Positions 16,870 through 25,681 of a stretch of 64,000 nucleotides of DNA are shown piece by piece. The DNA is from Microcella putealis (GTDB lineage Bacteria > Actinomycetota > Actinomycetes > Actinomycetales > Microbacteriaceae). How positions within the stretch are numbered: position 1 is the stretch's first letter; every line of letters starts with the position of its first letter. A program made the position numbers and the translations under genes. Below the pieces are notes generated by a model. It worked only from the letters and a program-made list of their open reading frames with translations, did no database searches and was not told the origin of the DNA. Location of the stretch: contig NZ_SGWW01000001.1 of assembly GCF_004216575.1 (NCBI RefSeq), forward strand, positions 248,001 to 312,000. Reading direction: 5' to 3'.

Positions 16870-18401
16870 TTCGCCACCGCCTTCTTCGTGGTCTTCTTGC
16901 GACCGCCCGCGGCGGTCGTCGTTGCGGATGCGGCGCTCGCCATGATCGCGGCGGGCGCTTCCCAGCCGGCCGACTCGAGGTACGCGGCGAGCCCCTGGCG
17001 GCCACCCTCGCGGCCGTAGCCCGACTCTTTGTAGCCGCCGAACGGCGACGCCGGGTCGAACTTGTTGAAGGTGTTGGCCCAGACGACGCCCGCGCGCAGG
17101 CGGTCGGCGACGGCGAGCATGCGCGACGCCTTCTCGGTCCAGATGCCGGCCGACAGGCCGTACGGGGTGTTGTTCGCCTTCGCAATCGCCTCGTCGGGCG
17201 TGCGGAAGGTCAGCACCGACAGCACGGGCCCGAAGATCTCTTCGCGGGCGATCGTGTGGGCCGCCGAGACGCGCGTGAAGATCGTCGGGCGGAACCAGAA
17301 GCCCTTCTCGGGGATCGTGCAGTCGAGCTGCCAGCGCTCGGCGCCCTCGCTCTCGCCGGTGTCGCTGAGCGTGCGAATGCGCTCGAGCTGGGCCGCCGAG
17401 TTGATGGCACCGATGTCGGTGTTCTTGTCGAGCGGGTCACCGAGGCGCAGCGTCGACAGGCGGTACTTCAACTTATCGACGACCTCGTCGTGGATGTTCT
17501 CCTGCACGAGCAGGCGGCTACCGGCGCAGCAGACGTGGCCCTGGTTGAAGAAGATGCCGTTGACGATGCCCTCGACGGCCTGGTCGATGGCCGCGTCGTC
17601 GAACACGATGTTCGCGGCTTTGCCGCCGAGTTCGAGGGTGAGCTTCTTGTTCGTGCCGGCAACCTGGCGGGCGATCATGCGGCCGACGCCGGTCGAGCCC
17701 GTAAAGGCGACCTTGTTGACGTCGTCGTGCGTGACGAGCGCCTGGCCGGTCGCGCCGGGGCCGGTGACGATGTTGACGACACCGGCAGGAAGCTCGGCCT
17801 GCTGCAGGATCTCGGCGAACAGCATCGCGGTGAGCGAGGTGGTCTCGGCCGGCTTGATGACGACCGTGTTGCCGGCGGCGAGCGCGGGGGCGATCTTCCA
17901 CGCGAGCATCAGCAGCGGGAAGTTCCACGGCACGACCTGCGCGGCGACGCCGAGCGAGCGCGGGTTCGGGCCGGCGCCGGCGTACTCGAGCTTGTCGGCC
18001 CAGCCGGCGTAGTAGAAGAACCACGCGGCAACGAGCGGCACGTCGACGTCGCGCGTCTCGCGAATCGGCTTGCCGTTGTCGAGGCTTTCGGCGACGGCCA
18101 GCTCGCGCGAGCGTTCCTGCACGAGGCGCGCGATGCGGAAGAGGTACTTGCCCCGGTCGCTGCCCGACATGCGCGACCACGTGCGCTCGTACGCCCGGCG
18201 GGCGGCGGCGACCGCGCGGTCGACGTCGGAGGCGTCGGCCTGCGCGATGCGCGCGATGACCTCTTCGGTGGCGGGCGAAATGGTGTCGAAGACCTCACCC
18301 GAGCCGTCGACGAACTCGCCGTCGAGAAATAAGCCGTACTCGCTCTTCAGGTTCAGGATCGCCGTCGATTCCGGCGCGGGGGCGTACTCAAGGAAGCTCA
18401 T
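16866..18401 (-). CDS. Aldehyde dehydrogenase
   Basis: This complete NAD(P)-dependent aldehyde dehydrogenase has 511 residues. PWNFPLLMLAWKIAPALAAG is the cofactor region, FTGSTGVG the nucleotide loop, LELGGKAANIVF carries the catalytic glutamate, and FFNQGHVCCAGSR carries the catalytic cysteine. The last ~30 residues are an Ala/Thr/Lys-rich tail (GRKKTTKKAVAK), unusual for the family. It lies directly after deoC, whose product releases acetaldehyde, so oxidation of acetaldehyde to acetate is the likely role. ATG 18401 follows the deoC stop by 3 nt. Confidence 0.92.
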   Translation of the reverse strand: MSFLEYAPAPESTAILNLKSEYGLFLDGEFVDGSGEVFDTISPATEEVIARIAQADASDVDRAVAAARRAYERTWSRMSGSDRGKYLFRIARLVQERSRELAVAESLDNGKPIRETRDVDVPLVAAWFFYYAGWADKLEYAGAGPNPRSLGVAAQVVPWNFPLLMLAWKIAPALAAGNTVVIKPAETTSLTAMLFAEILQQAELPAGVVNIVTGPGATGQALVTHDDVNKVAFTGSTGVGRMIARQVAGTNKKLTLELGGKAANIVFDDAAIDQAVEGIVNGIFFNQGHVCCAGSRLLVQENIHDEVVDKLKYRLSTLRLGDPLDKNTDIGAINSAAQLERIRTLSDTGESEGAERWQLDCTIPEKGFWFRPTIFTRVSAAHTIAREEIFGPVLSVLTFRTPDEAIAKANNTPYGLSAGIWTEKASRMLAVADRLRAGVVWANTFNKFDPASPFGGYKESGYGREGGRQGLAAYLESAGWEAPAAIMASAASATTTAAGGRKKTTKKAVAK

Positions 18402-18404
18402 GGG

Positions 18405-19418
18405 TTAGTCCACCGTCACGTAGTCGGGGCCACTGTAGTGACCGGTTCGCAGTTTCTGGCGCTGCAGCAGCACGTCGTTGACGAGGCTCGAGGCCCCAAA
18501 CCGCCACAGGTGCGGGGTGAGCCACTCTTCGCCGACCGTCTCGGCGACGGTGACGAGGTAGCGCACGGCATCTTTCGATGACCGGATGCCGCCGGCTGGC
18601 TTCATTCCGACCTTCTCGCCGGTGAGGCGGTGCCAGTCGCGAATGACTTCGAGCATCAGCAGTGTCACGGGCAGCGTGGCCGCGGGGCTCACCTTGCCGG
18701 TGGAGGTCTTGATGAAGTCGGCGCCGGCGAGGATCGACAGCCACGACGCGCGCTTGACGTTGTCGTAGGTCACAAGCTCACCGGTCTCGAGGATCACCTT
18801 CAGGTGCGCATACGTGCCGTCGGCCCGGCGGCACGCCTCTTTCACGGCGACGATCTGGTCGAAGACCATCCCGTAGCGCCCCGAGAGGAAGGCTCCGCGG
18901 TCGATGACCATGTCGATCTCGTCGGCGCCCGACGCCACGGCGTCGCGCGTGTCGGCCAGCTTGATCTCGAGGCTCGCGCGACCGGAGGGGAACGCGGTCG
19001 CGACGGCCGCGACCGAGACGAGGCCCGCATCCGGATCGCCGTGTGCCGAACCGAGCGCCTCGACGGCGTACGGAACCATGTCGCCGTAGACGCAGACCGC
19101 GGCGACGCGGGGTGTCGTCGGGTCGGTCGCGTCGGGGGTGACGGCCTTGGCGACGAGCGAACGCACCTTGCCGGGCGTGTCGGCCCCTTCGAGGGTCGTC
19201 AGGTCGCAGGTGCGGATGATCGTGTCGAGCGCCCAGGCCTTCGACGAGGTCTTGATCGAGCGGGTCGCGAGGCCCGCGGCGCGCTGCTCGAGTCCGACGG
19301 CGTCGACGCCGGCGAGCCCGTCGAGATGCAGCGCGAGCGCCTTCTCGGTCAGGTCGCCGCCGAGCAGCCGCACGGCGCGCTCGGCGGGTGCCAGCGCGAC
19401 GGGGTGGTCGATGGTCAT
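18405..19418 (-). CDS. deoC: Deoxyribose-phosphate aldolase DeoC
   Basis: DeoC cleaves 2-deoxyribose-5-phosphate into glyceraldehyde-3-phosphate and acetaldehyde in deoxynucleoside catabolism. At 337 residues it belongs to the longer class of DeoC. The Schiff-base lysine lies in ADFIKTSTGK, and a second conserved lysine in GMKPAGGIR. The motif VILETGELVTYDNVKRAS is also typical. ATG 19418 overlaps the stop of the regulator gene by 4 nt (ATGA), showing coupling. Confidence 0.95.
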   Translation of the reverse strand: MTIDHPVALAPAERAVRLLGGDLTEKALALHLDGLAGVDAVGLEQRAAGLATRSIKTSSKAWALDTIIRTCDLTTLEGADTPGKVRSLVAKAVTPDATDPTTPRVAAVCVYGDMVPYAVEALGSAHGDPDAGLVSVAAVATAFPSGRASLEIKLADTRDAVASGADEIDMVIDRGAFLSGRYGMVFDQIVAVKEACRRADGTYAHLKVILETGELVTYDNVKRASWLSILAGADFIKTSTGKVSPAATLPVTLLMLEVIRDWHRLTGEKVGMKPAGGIRSSKDAVRYLVTVAETVGEEWLTPHLWRFGASSLVNDVLLQRQKLRTGHYSGPDYVTVD

Positions 19419-20425
19419 GGGGTGTCCTCTCGCGGTGCGGTGGGATCGGTGTCGTCGGTCAGGGGGTCGGCGTCGATGTCGCGGCCGAGCAGGAAGCGGG
19501 CGGTGTGCTCGTCGGTCACGAGGACCGAGCACAGACCGTGGGTGACGATGGCGCGGGCGACAGCGTGCTTCGATTCGCCGCCGACCGCGAGGATGCTGCG
19601 CTTCGCGGCGCGCAGTTCGTCGAGCCCGAGTCCGAGCGTGCGGGCGTCAAGCTCGGGGTCAGCAATTTCGCCGTCGGCGGTGATGTACCGGCCGAGCACG
19701 TCGCCCACGGCACCCCGCTCGACGAGTCGCGCGATGTCGTCGGCCGTCAGGTATCCGCTGTCGACGTGCACGGAGCTCGTGTCGGCGGGGCCGGCCGAGA
19801 ACAGGTAGGCGTGCGCCGTGCGGGCGAGCTGGATCACACCGCCGACGGTGCGGTCGCCCTCGATGGCGCGCTTCGTTTCGAGGCGCTCGAGGATGGCGGG
19901 GGTGGGCAGGAGGGTCGCCTCGCCGCCCGCCTTCTGGGCGATCATCGTGGCGGTCGCGGCGGCGGTGCCGGGGCGCTTCGAGAGGCTGACGCCGCCGTTG
20001 AGCTGCACGACGTTGACACCGGTCGACCAGCCCACGGGCAGTGATTCGGCGACCTGGTGCAGCGTGCGGCCCCAGCTGAGGCCGAGCAGGCGCGGCACGG
20101 GGCGCATGCTGACGAGGTAGTCGGCGGCCGCCTCGGCGACGCGTGACTGCAGCTCGACGTCGTCGAGCGGCGCGGGCACGACGACGGCGTCGGTGAGCCC
20201 GAAGCGGGCGGCCAGGTCGCGCTCGAGACCGAGGCGTCGGGCCCGCGGGTGCACGATCTCGATGCGGATGATGCCCCGCTCGCGCGCCTGGGCGAGCAAG
20301 CGCCCGACCTTCCAGCGGGTGATGCGCAGAATCGCGCCGATCTCGTCCTGGGTCTTGTTTTCCTCGTAGTACAGCTCGGCTGCCCGCACGGCGAGCAGCT
20401 CGCTGTCGCTGGTGTCGAGCGGCAC
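19415..20425 (-). CDS. SorC/DeoR-type sugar-binding transcriptional regulator
   Basis: The 336-residue protein has an N-terminal helix-turn-helix (YYEENKTQDEIGAILRITRWKVGRLLAQARERGII) and a C-terminal sugar-phosphate-binding domain (GLSWGRTLHQVAESLP, VVQLNGGVS, SILAVGGESKHAVARAIV), the layout of the SorC family that includes B. subtilis DeoR. Start GTG 20425 is chosen because GGAGG stands 4 nt upstream. As first gene of the deo operon it probably responds to deoxyribose-5-phosphate and acts on the two palindromes in the adjacent divergent region. Confidence 0.9.
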   Translation of the reverse strand: MPLDTSDSELLAVRAAELYYEENKTQDEIGAILRITRWKVGRLLAQARERGIIRIEIVHPRARRLGLERDLAARFGLTDAVVVPAPLDDVELQSRVAEAAADYLVSMRPVPRLLGLSWGRTLHQVAESLPVGWSTGVNVVQLNGGVSLSKRPGTAAATATMIAQKAGGEATLLPTPAILERLETKRAIEGDRTVGGVIQLARTAHAYLFSAGPADTSSVHVDSGYLTADDIARLVERGAVGDVLGRYITADGEIADPELDARTLGLGLDELRAAKRSILAVGGESKHAVARAIVTHGLCSVLVTDEHTARFLLGRDIDADPLTDDTDPTAPREDTP

Positions 20426-20513
20426 GGAACCTCCGGAGACGAAGTGGATCGGTCGGCGGGGCGCGAGGGCGCACCGGCGTGAGGTCCACGCTAGGCGGCG
20501 CCGCGCGCATCCA

Positions 20514-20549
20514 CCAACATTTGTTGGCGCGTTGCTCACATGAGCAACG
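20514..20549. promoter_or_regulatory. Double palindromic operator between deo operon and ROK gene
   Basis: CCAACA-TT-TGTTGG at 20514-20527 and the perfect CGTTGCTCA-CA-TGAGCAACG at 20530-20549 lie 2 bp apart. They sit about 90 bp upstream of the SorC-type gene and 26 bp upstream of the ROK start. Sites of this kind fit binding by the adjacent regulator. Confidence 0.7.
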
Positions 20550-20562
20550 GTCGCCGCGTCGC

Positions 20563-20568
20563 TAGGCT
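20563..20568 (+). promoter_or_regulatory. -10 element of leaderless ROK transcript
   Basis: TAGGCT, then 6 nt, then the GTG at 20575. The upper palindrome ends 13 bp before it, so a bound regulator would reach the core promoter. Confidence 0.6.
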
Positions 20569-20574
20569 CGCTCT

Positions 20575-21513
20575 GTGACTGACTACGCCCTCGCCGTCGA
20601 CCTCGGCGGCACGAAAGTCGAGGCCGCCCTCGTCGCCGCCGACGGTTCGCTCGTCGCCGGATCCCGCCACCGCCGCCCCACCGGCGCGACCGCCACGAGC
20701 GACGAACTCGCGCGCAGCGTGACGGAGGCCGTTCAGGATGCGCTCGCCACGCTCGTGACGGCGCGTCGCGACGACCGCGTGATCGGCGTCGGCATCGGCT
20801 CAGCCGGCCCGCTCGTGGGCTCCGACGGCCACGTGTCACCGCTCAACCTGCCCGCCTGGCGCGGGTACCCGCTCGGCGATCTGGTCACCTCGCTCGTTCC
20901 CGACGTGCCCGTCGTGACGCGCATCGACGGCATCGCCATCACCCTCGCCGAAACATGGGTGGGCGCCGCACGCGGCGAGCGCAACGTCATGGGCATGGTC
21001 GTCTCGACCGGAGTGGGCGGCGGCCTGCTCGTCGATGGCCGCACGATCGCGGGCCCCTCGGGCAACGCGGGCCACATTGGGCACGTGCAGGTCGCCGGCC
21101 ACGACGACCGGTGTGCCTGCGGTGCGCGCGGATGTCTCGAAGCGGTTGCCTCCGGACCGCGCACCGTCGCCTGGGCGCGACGGGAGGGCTGGCAGGGCGA
21201 GACCGGCGAAGAGCTCGCTGCCAGCGCGCGGGCGGGCGACCCGATCGCGCGCGCCGCCATCGAGCGCTCGGCCACCGCCGTCGGCGAGGCCATCGCATCA
21301 ACCTCGGCGTTGCTCGACCTCGACGTCGTCGCGATCGGTGGCGGCTTCTCGCACGTCGCTGACGACTACATCGACATCGTGGCCCGCACGGTCGCCGGCC
21401 ACAGCGACTTCGCCTTCGTCACGTCGACGCGCGTGGTGCGCAGCGGATTGAGCGGTGAGGGTCCGCTGATCGGCGCCGCCGCCCTCGTGCACCACAGCGA
21501 GCAGCTCAGCTAA
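20575..21513 (+). CDS. ROK-family sugar kinase
   Basis: The 312-residue protein has the ROK ATP-binding DLGGTKVEAALV motif near the N-terminus, VSTGVGGGLLVDG, the GNAGHIGH loop with a metal-ligand histidine, and the zinc motif CACGARGCLEAVASG. ROK kinases phosphorylate glucose, N-acetylmannosamine or related sugars; the sugar is not predictable. It is divergent from the deo operon across a shared operator. Its TAA overlaps the stop of the convergent MFS gene. Confidence 0.9.
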   Translation: MTDYALAVDLGGTKVEAALVAADGSLVAGSRHRRPTGATATSDELARSVTEAVQDALATLVTARRDDRVIGVGIGSAGPLVGSDGHVSPLNLPAWRGYPLGDLVTSLVPDVPVVTRIDGIAITLAETWVGAARGERNVMGMVVSTGVGGGLLVDGRTIAGPSGNAGHIGHVQVAGHDDRCACGARGCLEAVASGPRTVAWARREGWQGETGEELAASARAGDPIARAAIERSATAVGEAIASTSALLDLDVVAIGGGFSHVADDYIDIVARTVAGHSDFAFVTSTRVVRSGLSGEGPLIGAAALVHHSEQLS

Positions 21514-22811
21514 CGCGGCGCGTTCTGCCCGAGCTCGTCATCGACGATGCCCCGGGTACGCAAGAGCGGGATCGATGCCGCGGCACCGAAGGTCAGCACG
21601 GTCATGACGCCCATCGACCACGCCCAACTGCCGGTCGCATCCCGCAACACGCCGAGCACGGGTGGAACGATGGCCGCCGCCAGGTAGCCGACCGTTTGGA
21701 TGAACGCGCTCACTCCCGCGGCCACCTGCGGTGAGCGCGTGCGCAGTCCGATCAGGGTCAGCCCGAGCGGGAATGAGATTTGCCCGAGCCCTACCGCGGT
21801 CACCCACACGGCCGGCGCGAGGGCCGGAGCAAGCCAGAGACCACCCCAGCCTGTGGCGAGCAACACCGTCGCGGCGATCAGCAGCGGCGTCGGAGTGGCC
21901 AGGCGGGCGCCCAGCACAGGAACCGACAGGGCGAGCGGCAAACCCAGGATGCTGAACAGCGCCACGAGCGCGCCCGCGGCGGTCGCCGACACGCCAGCGC
22001 TCTCCCGCAGCACCACCGGCAGCAGGGCAAAAACGGTGTACGCCGACATGCCCGAAACGGCAAAGCCAATCGTGATGCCCCACACGGTGCGCGAGCGGGC
22101 GAGCCGCAGGGCGCCGCGCGCGTTCGGCACGGAGGCGGCGGGGGCAGCCTCGCCCGCCTGTCCCGCCTGTCCCGCCTCCGCGTCGACCGCGGCGCGCGCT
22201 ACGGCCTGGCGCGCGGCGCGTCGGGCGACGACGATCCAGGGCGCGAGCGCGACGAGTGCCCCGACGCTCCAGACGGCGAGCGACACCCGCCAGTCGATCC
22301 CCACCGCAATTGGCACCGCGACGAGGGGCGGAATGGCCGAACCGATCGACATGGCCGTGCCGTACGCGGCGGTGACCGCGGCAAAGCGGTCGGGCAGGTA
22401 GCGCTTGACCGCCCCCGGAAGCAGGATGTTGCCGACACCCGCCCCGAGCAGCACGACGACGCTGCCGAGGAGCAAGGTCGTCACGTCGGGGGCAATCGCC
22501 CGCAGAAGGTGCCCGACGATCATCGCCACGACGGCCGCGGCGAGGGTGCGCTCGATGCCGAAGCGGTGGGCAAGCAGAGGCGACAGCAGCCCGGCGATTA
22601 CGAAGCCCAGCGGCGCGGCGAGGCCGAGGACGCCCAGCACCGACGCGCTGAGCGGGATATCTGCGGAGATCTGCGGACTGATGGGCGCGAGACCCGCGAC
22701 CCCGGTGCGCAGATTCGCCGCCATCGCGATGACGGCCGCGAGCGCGAGACCGGCACTCACCGCCCGTGCACCGCGCGGGCCCCCCGGGTGCTCGGCTGAC
22801 GGTTCGGCCAC
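21510..22811 (-). CDS. MFS transporter, CynX/NimT-like
   Basis: The 433-residue protein has about 12 hydrophobic segments. The motif AANLRTGVAGLAPISPQI after the first helix and the overall spacing fit the CynX/NimT (cyanate/nitroimidazole) group of the major facilitator superfamily. The central loop has a small repeat (GQAGQAGEA) encoded by a tandem CCCGCCTGT-type duplication. Substrate is unknown. GTG 22811 is preceded by TAGGCT at 6 nt spacing. Confidence 0.85.
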   Translation of the reverse strand: MAEPSAEHPGGPRGARAVSAGLALAAVIAMAANLRTGVAGLAPISPQISADIPLSASVLGVLGLAAPLGFVIAGLLSPLLAHRFGIERTLAAAVVAMIVGHLLRAIAPDVTTLLLGSVVVLLGAGVGNILLPGAVKRYLPDRFAAVTAAYGTAMSIGSAIPPLVAVPIAVGIDWRVSLAVWSVGALVALAPWIVVARRAARQAVARAAVDAEAGQAGQAGEAAPAASVPNARGALRLARSRTVWGITIGFAVSGMSAYTVFALLPVVLRESAGVSATAAGALVALFSILGLPLALSVPVLGARLATPTPLLIAATVLLATGWGGLWLAPALAPAVWVTAVGLGQISFPLGLTLIGLRTRSPQVAAGVSAFIQTVGYLAAAIVPPVLGVLRDATGSWAWSMGVMTVLTFGAAASIPLLRTRGIVDDELGQNAPR

Positions 22812-22817
22812 GCGTTC

Positions 22818-22823
22818 AGCCTA
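22818..22823 (-). promoter_or_regulatory. -10 element of leaderless MFS transcript
   Basis: TAGGCT on the minus strand, 6 nt before the GTG at 22811. Confidence 0.55.
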
Positions 22824-22874
22824 GGGCGGCCTCGAGGTGCCTCCCGTCGCCCGACCGTGCCCACGATCCGCGCT

Positions 22875-22880
22875 TAGAGT
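22875..22880 (+). promoter_or_regulatory. -10 element of leaderless transcript for the 22887 gene
   Basis: TAGAGT, 6 nt before the GTG at 22887. Confidence 0.5.
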
Positions 22881-22886
22881 GAGGCC

Positions 22887-23549
22887 GTGAGCGACTTCGC
22901 CGAACACCTCCCGCTCAGTAACCGGCCGCGCGCAGACGAGTCCGCCGTCTCGGGCGGCTGGGCGCGCGAGACGGCGGCCGCTCTCACCGAGCTGGCCCGC
23001 GTGCTCGACGCGCATCCGTCGCTCGCTGCGTCGCCCTCGGGTGACGGGCGACGCGATGTGGCGGATGCGGTACGCACCCTGTTAACGCGCCTCCCGCGCC
23101 GCCCGCACGAGCGCCTGCTCGCCATCCTCGGCGCCATCGACACGCCCTCCCCCGCGCTTGCCGCGGTCGACAGCGGACGGCTCGCCGAGCTGCTCGTGCT
23201 CGAGGCCGCGCGGCTCAGCTCGGCGCGCCGTGGCCCAGGCATCCGTGCCCTGGGCGAGGCCGTGGTGTTGCTCGTCGATGTGGCGCGGCGCAACGGTCTC
23301 GTCGAGACCACCGATCCGCAGACTCTCGGCGCGGTCGCCCTCGACCTGGCGGTGCGGCAGCAGCCGGCGCTGCGGCCCACTTTGCAGCGCTACGCGCTCG
23401 TCGCGGCGAGCGGGGGCTGGCGCATCGGCTCGGGTGCCGCGCGGCCCTGTGACGATCGCGCCATTCTGCTGTTCTTGGCGGGCCGCGGGCCGCTGCCCGA
23501 CGAGGTGCCCGCGCCACCCGAGCGGGAGTCGCCCGGCATCGACGGCTGA
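22887..23549 (+). CDS. Conserved-looking protein of unknown function
   Basis: The 220-residue soluble protein is rich in Ala, Leu and Arg. Its middle part is all-helical in appearance (RLPRRPHERLLAILGAID, RLAELLVLEAARLSSARRG, GEAVVLLVDVARRNGLV). I do not recognise a family. There is no signal peptide or membrane segment. Codon use matches the neighbours, and a good leaderless promoter motif supports it as a real gene. It converges on ribF. Confidence 0.65.
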   Translation: MSDFAEHLPLSNRPRADESAVSGGWARETAAALTELARVLDAHPSLAASPSGDGRRDVADAVRTLLTRLPRRPHERLLAILGAIDTPSPALAAVDSGRLAELLVLEAARLSSARRGPGIRALGEAVVLLVDVARRNGLVETTDPQTLGAVALDLAVRQQPALRPTLQRYALVAASGGWRIGSGAARPCDDRAILLFLAGRGPLPDEVPAPPERESPGIDG

Positions 23550-23617
23550 GCGGGCCCCCGCCCTGCAGTGAGCAGACTCCGTGCCTCGCGGGCTCGCAGG
23601 CCCGTGCCCCGGCAGCC

Positions 23618-24568
23618 CTACGGCGCGGGCTGGAGCCCCAGCACGCCGCGGATCTCGACCTCGTCAACACCCATCTGGTGGGCGAGCGCGTCGGCCGACG
23701 GGAACTTCCGCATGCCGCGAATGAAGCGCACGAACTCGAGCTCGACCACTTTGCCGTAGAGGTCAACGGTGACGTCAACGGCGTGCGCTTCGACGGTCTT
23801 CTCGGGGACGTCGCCGAAGGTCGGGTTGTTGCCCACCGAGACCGCCGCGCCGAAGCGCTGACCGTCGACGTGCATCCAACAGGCGTAGACGCCGTCGGCC
23901 GGAATGAAGCCTTCCGCGCCCGGCGCGAGGTTCGCGGTCGGGTAGCCCATCGTGCGCCCCCGCTGGTAGCCGGGCACGACTTCCGAGCGGATGCGCGGCA
24001 GGCGCCCGAGCGCCTCAGCCGCCTCGGCAACGTGACCCACCTCGAGCAGGCGTCGGATGCCCGTCGAGGAGATGCGCTCGCCGCCCGACACACAGACGTC
24101 GTCGACGAGCGCGACGGCGAAGTCGAGCTGCTCGCCCGCCACGCGCAGGGTGTCGACCGTTCCGCCGCCGTTCGCGCCGTAGCGGAAGTCGGCGCCCACG
24201 AGCACGCACTCGGCGGACAGCCCGCCGACGAGCACCTCACTGACGAAGCGCTCGGGGGCGAGGGCGGCGAACTCAGTGGTGAAGGGAATCACGACGACGA
24301 GGTCGACCCCGGCCGCGAGCAGCGCTTCGGTCTTCTGCGCGGTCGAGAGCAGGGGCAGGGGCGCGTCGGCGGGGCGCAGCACCTCGAGCGGGTTGCGATC
24401 GAAGGTGATGACGACGGTGCGCGCAATGCCGCGCGCGGTCGCCTCGTCGCGCAGGCGCTCGATGACGCGCCGGTGCCCCAGGTGCACACCGTCGAACTTG
24501 CCGACCGTGACCGCCGAGCGCACGCCGTCGGCGGGCAGTGCGTCGATGCCCGTCACGACGCGGCTCAC
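23618..24568 (-). CDS. ribF: Bifunctional riboflavin kinase/FAD synthetase RibF
   Basis: RibF converts riboflavin to FMN and then FAD. The 316-residue protein has the N-terminal FMN adenylyltransferase domain (TVGKFDGVHLGHRRVI, VLVGADFRYG, ISSTGIRRLL) and the C-terminal riboflavin kinase domain (GRTMGYPTANL, then AVSVGNNPTFG and VELEFVRFIRGMRKF). GTG 24568 overlaps the upstream membrane gene by 4 nt. No FMN riboswitch is visible; expression comes from the lepA operon. Confidence 0.95.
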   Translation of the reverse strand: MSRVVTGIDALPADGVRSAVTVGKFDGVHLGHRRVIERLRDEATARGIARTVVITFDRNPLEVLRPADAPLPLLSTAQKTEALLAAGVDLVVVIPFTTEFAALAPERFVSEVLVGGLSAECVLVGADFRYGANGGGTVDTLRVAGEQLDFAVALVDDVCVSGGERISSTGIRRLLEVGHVAEAAEALGRLPRIRSEVVPGYQRGRTMGYPTANLAPGAEGFIPADGVYACWMHVDGQRFGAAVSVGNNPTFGDVPEKTVEAHAVDVTVDLYGKVVELEFVRFIRGMRKFPSADALAHQMGVDEVEIRGVLGLQPAP

Positions 24569-25008
24569 CAGCGGGCCGCCTTCGCCGTACGCGCGAGCGA
24601 CCAGAGGCCGAGAATCGGCAGCACGAGCGGCACGAAGCCGTAGCCGCGGCCGAACTGCGACCACACCGTGTCGGCCGGGAAGAGCTCGGGCTGCGCGATG
24701 CTGATGACGCCGACCACGAGCACGCCGAGCAGTTCGATGCCGATGGCAACGACGGCGACGCGAAACCACGCGCGGCCGGGCGCCACGAGCGCGACCGTCG
24801 CGAGAATGTAGATGACGGCGGCAACGGCAGACAGCGTGTATGCGACGGGCGCGACCTCGAACTTGGTCGCGATTTGATAGAACGAGCGCCCCGTCGCGGC
24901 GATCGCGAGGATGCCGTAGACGGCGATCAGCACACGGGTGAACCCGCTCACTCGGATGTTCGGCGCCGTCGTTGACGCGGCCGCTGTCGACTCGCTCACG
25001 CCGCTCAT
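24565..25008 (-). CDS. Four-TM membrane protein upstream of ribF
   Basis: The 147-residue protein has a polar N-terminus, then four hydrophobic segments (VLIAVYGILAIAATG, YTLSAVAAVIYILATVALV, FRVAVVAIGIELLGVLVVGVI, FVPLVLPILGLWSLA). It is unknown, and a flavin-related transport or storage role would be guesswork. ATG 25008 overlaps the DUF1990 stop by 4 nt, and the stop overlaps ribF by 4 nt, so it is tightly embedded in the operon. Confidence 0.8.
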   Translation of the reverse strand: MSGVSESTAAASTTAPNIRVSGFTRVLIAVYGILAIAATGRSFYQIATKFEVAPVAYTLSAVAAVIYILATVALVAPGRAWFRVAVVAIGIELLGVLVVGVISIAQPELFPADTVWSQFGRGYGFVPLVLPILGLWSLARTAKAARW

Positions 25009-25676
25009 TCTGTCGCCTCGCGGGTGGGAATCGGCCCAGCGAGGGAACGCAGGAAGCGGGCCGCGATCAGGCGGCGCGCCACGAGCATCCCGGGCCAGAG
25101 GGGCCACAGCCACCAGTGGGCTGGGCGCGCGAAGCTGCGTACCGTCAGCCAGATCGACCCGTCGGAGGCGTGCGTCAGGGTGAACGCCTCCTCGCCTCGC
25201 AACACGTGGCCCGGCAGCGTGCCCATCGCGAGCGTCACCCGGTCGTCGGTGCGCTCGAGCAGCACGACCCGCGTCGGCAGCGGAAACAGCAGGCGATCGC
25301 CGACGCCGAGCCCCACCGTGATCTCGTCGGCCGGCCGCAGCAGGGGGCGACCGTCGGCGGAGAACACCTGCTCAGCGCTCGACACCTCAGCCGGCGCCGT
25401 CGGCTCACCGTCACGGTCGAAGCCGACCGGCGAGTAGCTGCCGTCAACCACCGGGTCGGGCGCCGGGTGGTAGCGCACCGCCATGCCGGCGCCGCGGTAC
25501 ACGTCGCCGTCGAGAAGCGCCTCGACCGCGTAGGCCCAGCGCGCGTCGCCGTGCCCAATGCGGGCCCGGTACTCCGACGGTGAGTAGCCGCGCGGCGGAA
25601 ACGCGAACAGGTCGGGCGCCTGGGTGGCGCCAACCGCGGCGTAGGTGACCGCCGGGCGGTCGGAGCTCGAGCGCAC
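25005..25676 (-). CDS. DUF1990 family protein
   Basis: The 223-residue protein has the DUF1990 pattern: VTYAAVGAT at the start, GYSPSEYRARIGHGDARWAYAVEALL, then a beta-rich core and FTLTHASDGSIWLTVRSFARPAHW near the end. The fold is thought to bind a small hydrophobic ligand; no function is established. GTG 25676 lies 5 nt after the lepA stop, so it is co-expressed with lepA and ribF. Confidence 0.85.
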   Translation of the reverse strand: MRSSSDRPAVTYAAVGATQAPDLFAFPPRGYSPSEYRARIGHGDARWAYAVEALLDGDVYRGAGMAVRYHPAPDPVVDGSYSPVGFDRDGEPTAPAEVSSAEQVFSADGRPLLRPADEITVGLGVGDRLLFPLPTRVVLLERTDDRVTLAMGTLPGHVLRGEEAFTLTHASDGSIWLTVRSFARPAHWWLWPLWPGMLVARRLIAARFLRSLAGPIPTREATE

Positions 25677-25681
25677 GGGCC

